DNA of 64,000 bases from Proteus terrae (GTDB lineage: Bacteria > Pseudomonadota > Gammaproteobacteria > Enterobacterales > Enterobacteriaceae): the NCBI RefSeq assembly GCF_003144325.1, contig NZ_PENS01000011.1, positions 124,001 to 188,000 on the forward strand, written 5' to 3'. The translations under genes and the position numbers were made by a program. The notes beneath the pieces were generated by a model that did no database searches, had not been told where the DNA came from, and saw only the letters and a program-made list of their open reading frames with translations. The stretch's first letter is position 1. Every line of letters starts with the position of its first letter. This document shows, piece by piece, positions 47,335 through 58,191 of the stretch.

Positions 47335-47772
47335 TTAAATAACAAATTCTTCAATTGCTTGCTGATTACTGGCGGATTTTGTTAGTTTTGCCGCCAGTGA
47401 TGCGTCTAGCCATTGGTATTGCGAATGCTCAGTTAGCACAATATCTCGCTCTGCGGGTAGTGCTAATGTAAACCAATGTTCCTGACAATGTGTAACATCT
47501 GGTGCATAACGATGCCGAAAATGTGCAAAAATCTCAAAAAGAATTGAGCGATGGCAATCCACCAGCTCAAGATTTTCTTTTATGATATCAATTCCAACTT
47601 CTTCTTGCACTTCGCGCAATGCCGTTTGAAAAGGCGTTTCTTCCGCTTCTAAACTGCCGGTCACAGATTGCCAGAAATCAGGATCATCTCGACGCTTCAG
47701 CATAAGCACCCGTTTGGTCTCTTTTGCATAAATAACAACTAAAACGGATATCGGGCGCTTATATTTCATCAT
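47335..47772 (-). CDS. nudB: Dihydroneopterin triphosphate diphosphatase NudB
   Basis: NUDIX enzyme removing pyrophosphate from dihydroneopterin triphosphate in folate synthesis. 145 residues, NUDIX box GSLEAEETPFQTALREVQEEVGI; also MLKRRDDPDFWQSVTGSL and AHFRHRYAP shared with E. coli NudB. Its ATG follows the aspS stop directly, so it is co-transcribed and coupled. Confidence 0.94.
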   Translation of the reverse strand: MMKYKRPISVLVVIYAKETKRVLMLKRRDDPDFWQSVTGSLEAEETPFQTALREVQEEVGIDIIKENLELVDCHRSILFEIFAHFRHRYAPDVTHCQEHWFTLALPAERDIVLTEHSQYQWLDASLAAKLTKSASNQQAIEEFVI

Positions 47773-49557
47773 TTACTCTTTATCTTCGCTAACTTCTTTT
47801 TGAGTTACTGCAATTGCTAACTCTTTTAAAGAGTCTTCATTAGCAAAGCTTGGTGCATTAGTCATTAAACACGCAGCGGCAGTTGTTTTAGGGAAAGCAA
47901 TAACATCACGAATGTTATCAGTACCCGTTAACAACATCACTAAGCGGTCTAAACCAAATGCTAAACCTGCATGTGGTGGAGTACCAAATTTAAGCGCATC
48001 TAATAAGAAACCAAATTTCTCTTGTTGTTCATTCGGTGCAATACCTAAAATGCTAAATACTGCTTGTTGCATTTCATTACGGTGAATACGCACTGAACCG
48101 CCACCCACTTCATAACCATTAATAACCATATCATAAGCATTTGCCACAGCACCTACTGGGTGAGCAGTCAATTCAGCTGGTGATAAGTCTTTTGGAGAAG
48201 TAAATGGATGGTGCATCGCACTTAAGCTACCTGTTTCTTCATCTTCTTCAAACATTGGGAAGTCGATAACCCACAATGGTTTCCATGCATTTAAATCGGT
48301 CAACTCAAGATCACGACCCACTTTCAGACGCAGAGCGCCCATCGCATCACTCATTGTGCCTTTACGACCTGCACCAAAGAAAATTAAATCGCCGTCTGTT
48401 GCCCCTGTTGTTTCTAAAATTGAGTTAACAACATCGTTAGTCAGGAATTTAGCGATTGGACTTTGTACACCTTCAATGCCTTTCGCGCTTTCGTTGACTT
48501 TCATCCACGCAAGGCCTTTAGCACCGTAAATACCAACAAACTGTGTATATTCGTCGATATTTTTACGGGTTAATGATGCGCCACCCGGTACACGCAATGC
48601 GATAACACGGCATCTTTCATCATTTGCCGCTTGTGCAAATACACTGAACTCAACATCTTTGACTAAATCAGCGATGTCTTTAAGTTCCATTGGGTTACGT
48701 AAATCTGGTTTGTCTGAACCATAACGACGCATTGCTTCAGCAAAAGTCATTACTGGGAACGCACCTAAATCGACATTCAGAATATCTAACCATAATGCAT
48801 GGATCATGCGCTCCATCACTTCGCGCACTTGGTCCGCACTCATGAAAGAGGTTTCAACATCGATTTGTGTAAATTCAGGCTGACGATCAGCACGTAAGTC
48901 TTCATCACGGAAACATTTTACGATTTGATAATAACGATCAAAGCCAGACATCATCAGTAGCTGTTTAAAAAGCTGCGGTGATTGTGGTAATGCGTAGAAT
49001 TTACCTTTATGTACACGGCTTGGAACTAAATAGTCACGCGCACCTTCTGGTGTCGCTTTTGTCAGCATTGGGGTTTCAACATCAAGGAAACCTTCACCAT
49101 CCATAAAACGGCGAACAAAGCTTGTGATTTTAGCACGGGTTTTTAAGCGATCTGACATTTCAGGGCGACGCAGGTCTAAATAACGATAAGTTAAACGACG
49201 CTCTTCAGTATTTGTTTGATTGCTATCTAACGGTAATGGCTCTGAACGGTTAAAAATAGACAGAGATTCTGCCGCTAACTCAATTTCACCTGTTGCCATA
49301 TTTTTATTAACTTGGCTATCAGGACGAGCGCGTACTGTTCCTGTGACTTGAATACAAAATTCATTACGCAGTTCTGAAGCCTGAGAAAATGCCTCTTTCT
49401 GCTCTGGGTCAAAGAAGACTTGAACAATACCTTCGCGATCTCGCATATCAATAAAGATAAGTCCACCTAAGTCACGGCGACGGTTAACCCAACCACAAAG
49501 AGTCACTTTTTGGCCCACATGGGCGCTATTCAACTGCCCACAATAATTAGTACGCAT
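47773..49557 (-). CDS. aspS: Aspartate-tRNA ligase
   Basis: Class II synthetase charging tRNA-Asp. 594 residues: OB-fold anticodon domain ([30 protein letters not shown]), motif 2 [21 protein letters not shown], bacterial GAD insertion domain (~290-410), motif 3 [15 protein letters not shown]. First gene of the aspS-nudB-yebC-ruvC run. Confidence 0.98.
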   Translation of the reverse strand: MRTNYCGQLNSAHVGQKVTLCGWVNRRRDLGGLIFIDMRDREGIVQVFFDPEQKEAFSQASELRNEFCIQVTGTVRARPDSQVNKNMATGEIELAAESLSIFNRSEPLPLDSNQTNTEERRLTYRYLDLRRPEMSDRLKTRAKITSFVRRFMDGEGFLDVETPMLTKATPEGARDYLVPSRVHKGKFYALPQSPQLFKQLLMMSGFDRYYQIVKCFRDEDLRADRQPEFTQIDVETSFMSADQVREVMERMIHALWLDILNVDLGAFPVMTFAEAMRRYGSDKPDLRNPMELKDIADLVKDVEFSVFAQAANDERCRVIALRVPGGASLTRKNIDEYTQFVGIYGAKGLAWMKVNESAKGIEGVQSPIAKFLTNDVVNSILETTGATDGDLIFFGAGRKGTMSDAMGALRLKVGRDLELTDLNAWKPLWVIDFPMFEEDEETGSLSAMHHPFTSPKDLSPAELTAHPVGAVANAYDMVINGYEVGGGSVRIHRNEMQQAVFSILGIAPNEQQEKFGFLLDALKFGTPPHAGLAFGLDRLVMLLTGTDNIRDVIAFPKTTAAACLMTNAPSFANEDSLKELAIAVTQKEVSEDKE

Positions 49558-49823
49558 ACAATATCCTTTTACTCAGCTTGTTGTGCTTTCTGCTGCGGAA
49601 ATTTTGGCAATAGTCTTTTTCGAGTAGTGTCAAAAAAAAGGCAGACATTATAACGAAAATTCTTCCCGGAGATAAGAGTATAGACCTAGTTTATATGATA
49701 CATCTTTTCAAGGATTTGCTAATCCCCAAACAATTAATTAATAATAATTATTTATAGCGACAGAAGTCGCTTTGAGGTTTATCATTAAATTTGCCGTTTT
49801 TTGGCTTTGGCAATGGAGAAAAG

Positions 49824-50222
49824 ATGGTTAGCTCGCTTTATATCGTACTGGGCGCACTATTATTGATTAAATTGTCCCTCAATGTCGTAAAACTCAGAAC
49901 ACAATATCGGGTTGCTTATGGTGATGGTGGCTTTTATGAATTACAAACTGCCATCCGTGTTCACGGTAATGCGGTAGAATATATTCCAATTTCCATGATC
50001 TTATTACTGGTCATGGAAATGAATGGTGCTTTTGTTTGGATGGTACACATCTGTGGCTCAATTTTAATCGTAGGTCGTTTTTTACACTCTTATGGATTAA
50101 AACACCGTGAACTTCGCTGGCGTCGTTCAGGCATGGCTGCCACTTACTTATCAATGGCATTGATGGTCATTGCTAATATTTATTTCCTTCCTTGGATACA
50201 AATCTTTTCCTTTTATTACTAA
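49824..50222 (+). CDS. yecN: MAPEG-family membrane protein YecN
   Basis: 132-residue four-helix membrane protein of the MAPEG superfamily (glutathione S-transferase-like eicosanoid enzymes). Conserved core LRTQYRVAYGDGGFYELQTAIRVHGNAVEYIPISMILL contains the glutathione-contact RxHxNxxE pattern. Start is ATG 49824 with GGAGAAAAG ahead, matching E. coli YecN. Substrate unknown. Confidence 0.93.
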   Translation: MVSSLYIVLGALLLIKLSLNVVKLRTQYRVAYGDGGFYELQTAIRVHGNAVEYIPISMILLLVMEMNGAFVWMVHICGSILIVGRFLHSYGLKHRELRWRRSGMAATYLSMALMVIANIYFLPWIQIFSFYY

Positions 50223-50352
50223 GTCCTCGCGGGAATAACATGATCATCCATGATCAAAACCGACATCCTTGCTGTTGTGTCTAATAACGGCAAGGTATCA
50301 AAAAGGTTTATTCATTTTTTCCAATTTCTTTCTAAATAATGCAACTTTGTGA

Positions 50353-51161
<809 letters not shown>

Positions 51162-51162
<1 letters not shown>

Positions 51163-52136
51163 TGATTAATTTTGGCTCGTTTTATCAACTTATTGCGCAA
51201 GATGAGCGCTTATTTCATTGGTTAGATACATTACCTGCTCAATTATCAGAATGGCGCTCAAATGCGTTACACGGTCACTTTTCCTCATGGGAAAGAATGC
51301 TCGATGGTTTACCTGAGATAACCCCTACTGAGATTGATTTGAAGAATGGCGTAATTGCTCAACATACACCAGCGTTAAGCGCAGGCGAGCAACTGGGATT
51401 AAGCAACGTTTTAAAAAATTTAATGCCGTGGCGTAAAGGTCCATTTTCACTTTATGGCGTCGATGTCGATACAGAATGGCGCTCAGATTGGAAATGGGAT
51501 CGTGTTTTACCCCATCTTTCACCACTTGAAGGCCGTTTAATCTTAGATGTTGGTTGTGGCAGTGGTTATCACATGTGGCGCATGCTAGGTGAAGGCGCAG
51601 AATTTGTTGTTGGGATCGACCCTACTCAACTTTTCTTATGTCAATTTGAAGCTGTCAGAAAATTATTAGGTAATGACCAACGCGCACATTTAATTCCTGT
51701 TGGTATTGAACAAATGCCAGAATTAAATGCCTTCGATACCGTATTCTCTATGGGGGTACTTTATCATCGCCGCTCACCTCTCGATCATTTATGGCAATTA
51801 AAAAACCAATTAGTTTCTGGTGGCGAATTAGTATTAGAAAGCCTCGTTGTTGATGGTGATGAATTCCAATGCCTGATCCCGGGAGAACGTTATGCTCAAA
51901 TGCGTAATGTGTACTTTATTCCATCTGCAAAAATGCTGAAAGTTTGGCTAGAAAAATGTGGCTTTAAAGATGTACGCATTGTTGATGAAAACACAACCTC
52001 TCTTGATGAACAACGCAAAACAGATTGGATGGTGACGGATTCATTAGATGCATTCTTAGATGCTAATGATAAAACAAAAACAGTTGAAGGTTATCCCGCA
52101 CCTAAACGGGCGATATTAATTGCAACTAAACCCTAG
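51162..52136 (+). CDS. cmoB: tRNA U34 carboxymethyltransferase CmoB
   Basis: Transfers the carboxymethyl group from carboxy-SAM to 5-hydroxyuridine at tRNA position 34. 324 residues; SAM motif [28 protein letters not shown], plus [25 protein letters not shown] and [17 protein letters not shown]. Overlaps cmoA by one base; terminator follows. Confidence 0.97.
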
Positions 52137-52174
52137 GCTTTATTTATTTTAAGTGTGTTACAGATAATCATTAC

Positions 52175-52206
52175 AAAAAGGGTATCTTATAGAGATATCC
52201 TTTTTT
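52175..52206 (+). terminator. Terminator of cmoAB
   Basis: Stem GGGTATCT / AGATATCC (one G-T) extended by A5/T6, with a 5-base loop. Confidence 0.85.
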
Positions 52207-52220
52207 CTATATCAATCTAA

Positions 52221-52516
52221 ATGTTTTAAAATCACTTATTCTAACTTTTCTATTTTGCATCTTCTTAATTGCAATAATTCGCTTTATTGTTCCTTATGGT
52301 GGATTAACACCTGAATATTTAGATAAAGTAAATTACTTAAATTTAATCACCTCACATAGTGAATATTTTAATGCACCTCATGTTGGTATGGCGTTAGGAA
52401 CACTTTTATATACCATTCCCTTTATTTTTCTGACAATTACAATGTTTTCACCTCTTTATAGAAAAATTAAATTTAGTTATAACAGAGAAAAAGCAACACG
52501 CGGATCACGACGTTAA
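52221..52516 (+). pseudogene. Small two-helix membrane protein ORF, start frameshifted
   Basis: 97 codons open from 52223 to the TAA at 52514 look coding: hydrophobic helix SLILTFLFCIFLIAIIRFIV, loop with HSEYFNAPHVG, second helix LGTLLYTIPFIFLTITM, basic tail ending TRGSRR. There is no ATG, GTG or TTG in frame. An ATG at 52221 is one base out of frame; one extra T in the T4 run (52224-52227) would give a start MFLKSLIL. So it is either a fresh frameshift, a sequencing slip, or a gene with an unusual start. I recognise no family. Confidence 0.5.
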
Positions 52517-52523
52517 TCATCTA

Positions 52524-52551
52524 TTGATCTAGGCATGTTTATCGCTATAAT
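52524..52551 (+). promoter_or_regulatory. Promoter of the ABC-F gene
   Basis: TTGATC, 16-base spacer, TATAAT (perfect -10). Predicted transcription start near 52558, about 190 bases before the ABC-F start, which gives a long leader. Confidence 0.7.
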
Positions 52552-52604
52552 GAGCACGTCACATTCCCTATCCTATTTTATTTTTAAGAAGGCACTTCCC
52601 TACG

Positions 52605-52613
52605 ATGAATTAA
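52605..52613 (+). CDS. Candidate two-codon leader ORF (Met-Asn-stop)
   Basis: ATG AAT TAA, the first ATG after the predicted transcription start, with AAGAAGG (52586-52592) 12 bases upstream. A ribosome held here would cover the first complementary segment at 52616-52623. The spacing is longer than ideal, so translation is uncertain. Confidence 0.4.
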   Translation: MN

Positions 52614-52615
52614 AT

Positions 52616-52738
52616 TCTGCCAGAAAATTTTTTCAAATACCTTTTTGAGTATTTATTTTCTGTTACTGGCAGACAATAATTTATTTCGTCGCATCTAAAA
52701 AAGATCACGGCTGTCTGCCACCTATTTTGTTTAGGAGG
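52616..52738 (+). promoter_or_regulatory. Candidate translational attenuator of the ABC-F gene
   Basis: Segment 1 TCTGCCAG (52616-52623) pairs perfectly with segment 2 CTGGCAGA (52666-52673). Segment 2 extended, TGGCAGACA (52667-52675), pairs perfectly with segment 3 TGTCTGCCA (52712-52720), so the two pairings exclude each other. CCACCTA (52718-52724), overlapping segment 3, can pair with the Shine-Dalgarno TAGGAGG (52732-52738) with one mismatch and a 7-base loop. Thus 1:2 pairing leaves the ribosome site masked and 2:3 pairing frees it. The pairings are seen; the switch is inference. Confidence 0.6.
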
Positions 52739-52745
52739 TATTAAT

Positions 52746-54320
52746 ATGACAATAGCCTGTCACTTCTCACAACTTACTATTGAATTTAATCAACAAGCTC
52801 TTTTTCCACCATTAACTCGCTCATTGGCTTGTCAGCAAAATGCATTAATCGGTCATAATGGTAAAGGAAAATCTGTACTATTAAGATTATTAGCACAAAA
52901 AATATTACCAACATCAGGTCAAGTTAATTGGAATATGCCTTTTGTTCACGTTGATCAATTAACCCGATTACAAGGCGATACACTTGCTCAAGCGTTAGAT
53001 ATTCATGAAATTTATCAAGCATTCCAACGCGTTGATGCAGGTATTGCTACATTAGAAGATATTGAGTTACTCGATGGCAAATGGCAACTTCCGGTTACGT
53101 GGCAGAATTTATTAGATTCAGCACAACTCCCAGTCGCATTAGATACCCCTATTGCACATCTAAGTGGTGGAGAGCAAACTCGTTTAGCACTTTGTCGTGC
53201 TTTTTTATGCGAGCAGAGCTTTCTGCTCTTAGATGAGCCAGATAATCATCTTGATTATCAAGGACAACAATGGCTAATAAAACAATTAGCCCAGCACAAA
53301 GCTGGCTCTCTTATTGTTAGTCACAGTCGAAACTTGCTCTCATATGCAGACACTATTCTTGAATTAAGTGAGAAAGGTTTATCTGAATATGGAGGAAATT
53401 ATACTTTATATGAGGCACAAAAAAGTACAGAAATAGCATCATTGGAAGCCGCAAGTGAACGACTAAACAGCCAAATTAAAAATGAAAAACGCCAACAACA
53501 AGCCACATTGCAAAAAGCGGCACAACGGAAACGACAAGGCGAATCAATTAGGCAAAGTGGCTCTCAATGTTTACTTTTATTGGATATGCAGACAAATCGG
53601 GCTGAACAGAGACAATCAGCGGTTGCAAAGCGTCATCAGCGCGTAATTGATGATATGCAATCTCAAAAACAAGGTGTCGATGAGGAAAAATCACATGTTC
53701 ATCAACAAAAAATAGTATTGAATTATCAAAGTGATGGTCACCGTTTAAATGTATTTGTTGATAATCTTCAACTTCCCTATGGTTATCAGCACCCTATTTC
53801 ATTTTCAGCTTACGGTAATGAACATTGGCATATTAAGGGTAAGAATGGGTGTGGAAAATCAACATTATTAAAATGTTTGATCAAACAAATTGCACCACTT
53901 TCTGGTGAGTTTCGTCTAAACAAAGACTATTGCTATCTCGATCAACACCTTGCTTTACTTGATAAAACATTGCCTGTTGCACAAGCACTACATCAATATC
54001 AGCCCGCCATTTCTATCGAGCAATGGCGGACACGTCTTGGAATGTTGAGAATTAGAGGTGATAAATCTTTACTACCGCTTGAAAAGCTAAGTGGTGGCGA
54101 GCAATTAAAAGCAACGTTATTGGCTTTAACACATAGTCCAAAACCACCTGCGGTATTATTACTTGATGAGCCAGATAATCACCTTGATATCGAGTCCAAA
54201 CAACTATTGGAAAATTTGCTCGTTGAATATCAGGGTACATTATTACTAGTTTCGCATGATGAAGCTTTTGTGGAACGCTGTGGTATTACACATACGTTGT
54301 TATTAGACGAGATTATATAA
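52746..54320 (+). CDS. ABC-F family ATPase (ribosome-associated or resistance type)
   Basis: Soluble 524-residue protein with two ABC domains and no membrane part: Walker A GHNGKGKS (residues 36-43), signature LSGGEQTRLALCRAFL, Walker B LLLDEPDNHLDYQ; an ~80-residue charged helical linker (about 225-310); then GKNGCGKST, LSGGEQLKATLLAL, LLLDEPDNHLDIE and VSHDEAF. Both Walker B motifs read DEPDNHLD where most ABC-F proteins have DEPTNHLD. It is not E. coli EttA, Uup, YbiT or YheS by these features. ABC-F proteins act on the ribosomal E site; some protect against antibiotics. The strong Shine-Dalgarno (AGGAGG) and structured leader suggest inducible translation. Confidence 0.88.
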   Translation: MTIACHFSQLTIEFNQQALFPPLTRSLACQQNALIGHNGKGKSVLLRLLAQKILPTSGQVNWNMPFVHVDQLTRLQGDTLAQALDIHEIYQAFQRVDAGIATLEDIELLDGKWQLPVTWQNLLDSAQLPVALDTPIAHLSGGEQTRLALCRAFLCEQSFLLLDEPDNHLDYQGQQWLIKQLAQHKAGSLIVSHSRNLLSYADTILELSEKGLSEYGGNYTLYEAQKSTEIASLEAASERLNSQIKNEKRQQQATLQKAAQRKRQGESIRQSGSQCLLLLDMQTNRAEQRQSAVAKRHQRVIDDMQSQKQGVDEEKSHVHQQKIVLNYQSDGHRLNVFVDNLQLPYGYQHPISFSAYGNEHWHIKGKNGCGKSTLLKCLIKQIAPLSGEFRLNKDYCYLDQHLALLDKTLPVAQALHQYQPAISIEQWRTRLGMLRIRGDKSLLPLEKLSGGEQLKATLLALTHSPKPPAVLLLDEPDNHLDIESKQLLENLLVEYQGTLLLVSHDEAFVERCGITHTLLLDEII

Positions 54321-54346
54321 AAAACTGCGCCATAAAGGCGCAGTTC
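54316..54346 (-). terminator. Terminator of cutC
   Basis: Perfect 9-base stem AACTGCGCC / GGCGCAGTT with a 5-base loop. The T run is on the minus strand, so it serves cutC mainly. Confidence 0.83.
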
Positions 54347-54368
54347 TAAAATCTTTAATTTGTGCTAA

Positions 54369-55121
54369 TTAAGATGCTAATGGCGCATGAATACTCATAA
54401 TATCCTTCATCGCTCCAACCGTATCTTCATCCACACAGTAATGCGTAAATTCATCCACTTCACTGTCTGAGCTCATTGTTACACCAGCTTTACGATAAAT
54501 CATAGTTGAAGGTGCCACTTTTCCTGCTGAACTGTGTATTTCTTTTAATCCCATATCTAGGAATTTTTGGATATTACTAAGTCTTACACCAGCCCCCGCC
54601 ATAATTATAGGACCTTGTGTTTTTTCATTTAACGTTCGTAATAACGGCAAACCTAATTCCGCGTTTGCCTGTTGTCCTGACGTTAGAATACGAGAAACAC
54701 CTAGTTGAGTCAGTTGTTCTAGCGCCAACAATGGATTAATACACATATCAAAAGCGCGATGAAAAGTAATAGCTAATGGGCCTGCAAGCTCCATTAAAAT
54801 TTCCATTTTAGGCAAATCAATATGCCCTTCTTCATTTAAAAGGCCAACAACTGCCCCTGAAAACCCCATATCACGGATCAAACTAATATCATTTTTCATT
54901 GCTGAAAAATCAGCTTGTGTATAACAAAAATCGCCACCACGAGGGCGAATAATAGGATGAACGGGAATACGAACCAGATCTCTGACTTGTCGTAGCATTC
55001 CAAAACTTGGCGTAATACCACCTTCTGCCGGACTCGTGCACAGTTCTATTCTGTCTGCACCTGCTCGTTCTGCTACCAACGCACATTCAGCGCCAAAACA
55101 ACAAATCTCCAACGTAGCCAT
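54369..55121 (-). CDS. cutC: CutC family protein
   Basis: 250-residue TIM-barrel protein of the CutC family, once linked to copper tolerance; its true function is unresolved. Conserved: [74 protein letters not shown] 55121 fits the family start (MALLEIC-like). Beside yecM and argS as in E. coli. Confidence 0.94.
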   Translation of the reverse strand: MATLEICCFGAECALVAERAGADRIELCTSPAEGGITPSFGMLRQVRDLVRIPVHPIIRPRGGDFCYTQADFSAMKNDISLIRDMGFSGAVVGLLNEEGHIDLPKMEILMELAGPLAITFHRAFDMCINPLLALEQLTQLGVSRILTSGQQANAELGLPLLRTLNEKTQGPIIMAGAGVRLSNIQKFLDMGLKEIHSSAGKVAPSTMIYRKAGVTMSSDSEVDEFTHYCVDEDTVGAMKDIMSIHAPLAS

Positions 55122-55277
55122 ATCATCCCTCTCCATCCTTAATATAAAGAAAGTAATCAGAAAATAAATATCATTTCTTAGCGATTACTAACAATAGTTG
55201 TCGAATCTCGTTATTCATTCAATTCCGCCATCAGAATTTTGTGCTGACACAAGCAAACTATTTTCTGAAAGTGTCGC

Positions 55278-55832
55278 TCAACACTCACTTTCTACGATTT
55301 CAAGTAACGAATAAGGATGATACTTCACCGTGACTTTTCCATTAGAAATAGCCACGGTTGGATTAGGTAAACGCTCTTTCTCACCTTTAGGTTCACTGAT
55401 TTTTAAGCTAACACTCTCAGGTAGCGTTTGAGGTAAAAATGACATAACTTTATTCACTAAATCATCGGGTTCAACAGAGATCACTTGCTCAATATGCTCC
55501 CAACCTTGGTATTCATATTTTTTGTTTGTGGGAAAAGGCAACTCAACGATTGAAACTGATTGATTTAAAATAGTTAATGGTATTTCTAATTGAAATAGAT
55601 ATATTGGCCGCCCATTAATCACATTATCAGAAATACACTTTCCACACTGGCTTAACCCTGCTCGCCACTGCTCTGCTAATGTTAAATCGTGACAACGTAA
55701 CGATACATGATCCGTGAGATAGAGTGATAAATCTATACCCAGAGTATCGGCAAATAATGTCATATTTTCTTCAAACAAAGAAAGCTCGTGAGTTAAATCA
55801 TTTAATTGAGGAATTGAAGAAAATAACACCAT
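55278..55832 (-). CDS. yecM: VOC-superfamily protein YecM
   Basis: 184-residue protein of the YecM family (vicinal-oxygen-chelate fold, possible metal-binding enzyme). Conserved LYLTDHVSLRCHDLTLAEQWRAGLSQCG with His and acidic residues likely to bind metal, GRPIYLFQLEIPL, and SVKISEPKGEKERLPNPTVAIS-like C-terminal part. Function unknown. It diverges from argS. Confidence 0.88.
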   Translation of the reverse strand: MVLFSSIPQLNDLTHELSLFEENMTLFADTLGIDLSLYLTDHVSLRCHDLTLAEQWRAGLSQCGKCISDNVINGRPIYLFQLEIPLTILNQSVSIVELPFPTNKKYEYQGWEHIEQVISVEPDDLVNKVMSFLPQTLPESVSLKISEPKGEKERLPNPTVAISNGKVTVKYHPYSLLEIVESEC

Positions 55833-56004
55833 TTTGAATAACCTTAATGAAAAAACAGAGAAAAAACCTTAAAGATAAGGCCGAGATGGTAGCATGTTCT
55901 AGCCGGAATATGTTATAAATTCAAGGTTAATCCTAATTCTTTATAAGAAACCTGTCAGACTTTTGTCGTCAGGTTTTATTTTCTCAATAATTTAAGGTAA
56001 CCCG

Positions 56005-57735
56005 GTGAATATTCAGGCTTTTCTTTCAGAAAAAATCAGTGTGGCAATGTGTGCTGCTGGTGCACCCGCTGATAGCGAACCTCTTGTCCGTCAGTCAGCC
56101 AAAGTACAATTTGGTGACTATCAGGCAAATGGTGTCATGGGAGCTGCAAAAAAAATGGGGATCCCACCCCGACAACTCGCAGAAAAGATCCTAGAAAAGC
56201 TCGATATTACAGATGTTGCAGATAAAGTTGAGATCGCAGGCCCGGGTTTTATCAATATCTTTTTATCTCCACAGTGGGTTGCAATGCAAGCTGAATACGC
56301 GTTAGCAGATGAACATCTAAACGTAACACCCGTTGAGCCTCAAACTATTGTTATCGACTATTCATCTCCGAACGTTGCAAAACAGATGCATGTTGGCCAC
56401 TTACGCTCAACCATTATTGGTGATGCAAGTGCGCGTACTTTATCTTTCCTAGGTCATAATGTTGTTCGTGCCAATCACCTTGGTGATTGGGGTACGCAAT
56501 TTGGTATGTTAATTGCGTATTTGGAGAAAAAACAAAATGAAAATGCCGCTGATATGGCATTATCTGATCTTGAAGAGTTCTATCGTGAAGCGAAAAAACA
56601 CTATGATGAAGATGAAGTGTTCGCAGAGCGTGCCCGTAATTATGTTGTGAAATTACAAAGTGGTGATGAATACTGTCGTACAATGTGGCGTAAATTAGTT
56701 GATATCACTATGCAACAAAACCAAGTAACTTATCAACGCCTTAACGTCACATTAACCGAAGATGACATTATGGGGGAAAGTCTTTATAACCCAATGTTAG
56801 CGGGTATTGTTGCTGATTTAAAAGCAAAAGGCCTTGCAGTAGAAAGTGAAGGTGCAACGGTTGTTTTCCTTGATGAATATAAAAACAAGGAAGGTGAACC
56901 TATGGGTGTTATCGTTCAGAAAAAAGACGGTGGCTACCTATATACAACAACTGATATCGCTTGTGCAAAATACCGTCACGAAACATTACACGCTGATCGC
57001 GTACTTTATTATATTGACTCTCGTCAGCACCAGCATTTAATGCAAGCTTGGACGATTGTTCGTAAAGCAGGCTACATCCCTGATTCAATGTCACTTGAAC
57101 ACCATATGTTCGGTATGATGTTAGGCAAAGATGGTCGCCCATTTAAAACTCGTTCTGGTGGCACTATTCGTTTAACCGATTTACTTGATGAAGCTCAAGA
57201 AAGAGCGCGTACATTAATCGCTGAAAAAAATCCAGATATGGATAAAGACGAGTTAAATAATGTTGCTCGCGTTGTGGGTATCGGCGCTGTTAAATACGCT
57301 GACTTGTCAAAAAACCGTACAACAGATTACATCTTTGATTGGGATCTGATGTTAAGTTTTGAAGGTAACACAGCACCTTATATGCAATATGCTTATACTC
57401 GTGTTGCTTCAATCTTCAAACGTGCAGAAATTGATGAAAATGCGTTAACACAACCTATCGCACTAACACAATCTCATGAGAAACAGCTTGCATTACGTTT
57501 AGTCCAGTTTGATGAAACCATTATGCAAGTTTCCCGTGAAGGAACACCTCACGTTATGTGTGCTTATCTTTATGATCTTGCACAAACCTTCTCTGGCTTT
57601 TATGAAAACTGCCCTATCTTATCTGCTGAAGATGAAAACACTCGTCAAAGCCGTTTAAAACTGGCTCGTTTAACCGCGAGAACCTTAAAACAAGGTTTAG
57701 ATACTTTAGGCATTGAAACCGTAGATAGAATGTAA
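56005..57735 (+). CDS. argS: Arginine-tRNA ligase
   Basis: Class I synthetase. 576 residues: N-terminal Add-1 domain, HIGH motif as HVGH ([14 protein letters not shown]), [26 protein letters not shown] (KMSKS region), and the C-terminal anticodon domain ending [12 protein letters not shown]. Start is GTG at 56005 with AAGGTAA upstream; no ATG fits. Strong terminator downstream. Confidence 0.98.
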   Translation: MNIQAFLSEKISVAMCAAGAPADSEPLVRQSAKVQFGDYQANGVMGAAKKMGIPPRQLAEKILEKLDITDVADKVEIAGPGFINIFLSPQWVAMQAEYALADEHLNVTPVEPQTIVIDYSSPNVAKQMHVGHLRSTIIGDASARTLSFLGHNVVRANHLGDWGTQFGMLIAYLEKKQNENAADMALSDLEEFYREAKKHYDEDEVFAERARNYVVKLQSGDEYCRTMWRKLVDITMQQNQVTYQRLNVTLTEDDIMGESLYNPMLAGIVADLKAKGLAVESEGATVVFLDEYKNKEGEPMGVIVQKKDGGYLYTTTDIACAKYRHETLHADRVLYYIDSRQHQHLMQAWTIVRKAGYIPDSMSLEHHMFGMMLGKDGRPFKTRSGGTIRLTDLLDEAQERARTLIAEKNPDMDKDELNNVARVVGIGAVKYADLSKNRTTDYIFDWDLMLSFEGNTAPYMQYAYTRVASIFKRAEIDENALTQPIALTQSHEKQLALRLVQFDETIMQVSREGTPHVMCAYLYDLAQTFSGFYENCPILSAEDENTRQSRLKLARLTARTLKQGLDTLGIETVDRM

Positions 57736-57766
57736 TTCATCTCTGTTTTCAAATAACAGCGATAAA

Positions 57767-57798
57767 AAAACCGATGGCAATTCACCATCGGTTTTTTT
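57767..57798 (+). terminator. Terminator of argS
   Basis: Perfect 11-base stem AAAACCGATGG / CCATCGGTTTT with a 7-base loop and a following T run. Confidence 0.93.
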
Positions 57799-57876
57799 AT
57801 TTATCAGTTCTAAATTATTTAGCCAATATAACTTATAAAAAATTTGCTCAATCAAACTTCCAATACGACTGAATAA

Positions 57877-58149
57877 TTAATCTTCGTTAGCCGTAATAAC
57901 ATCCTGGCACAATAATCCTGAAATATCTTTGCTCTCAATCCAACCATCAACGCTATCAATAGGTTTATCGGGGCTGTATAAGCGCTGGTCAACATCTTTA
58001 GCTGTAAAGCTAACTTTCTCATTTGTTTTATCAAAAACGCCCACACAATTCACTGGAGTTAGTCTTGAAGTTTTAATTTTTCCATCAGCAGTACAACCTG
58101 CAAGAAACAATGTAGCTAAAGATACAGAAAGGATAAGTGCTTTTTTCAT
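57877..58149 (-). CDS. Small lipoprotein of unknown function
   Basis: 90-residue precursor with lipobox LAGC (Cys19) after MKKALILSVSLATLF; mature part of about 72 residues with two further Cys (NCVGVF, LLCQD) that could form a disulfide. No named family recognised. Start ATG 58149 has AAGGAG seven bases upstream, clearly better than the open frame to 58191. It is alone, between argS and a gene-free region. Confidence 0.8.
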   Translation of the reverse strand: MKKALILSVSLATLFLAGCTADGKIKTSRLTPVNCVGVFDKTNEKVSFTAKDVDQRLYSPDKPIDSVDGWIESKDISGLLCQDVITANED

Positions 58150-58191
58150 AGTAACTCCTTGACACTCTTTTATTTTTATTTTTACTAACAA

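Noticed and set aside
50241-50256. TGATCA repeated twice upstream of cmoA as a regulatory site
   Set aside because: TGATCA is itself a common 6-base palindrome; two copies 10 bases apart are not enough evidence.
52535-52648. A 37-codon ORF as the ABC-F leader peptide
   Set aside because: Its ATGs (52535 and 52550) lie within or upstream of the -10 element of the best promoter, so they would not be in the transcript; Shine-Dalgarno is poor.
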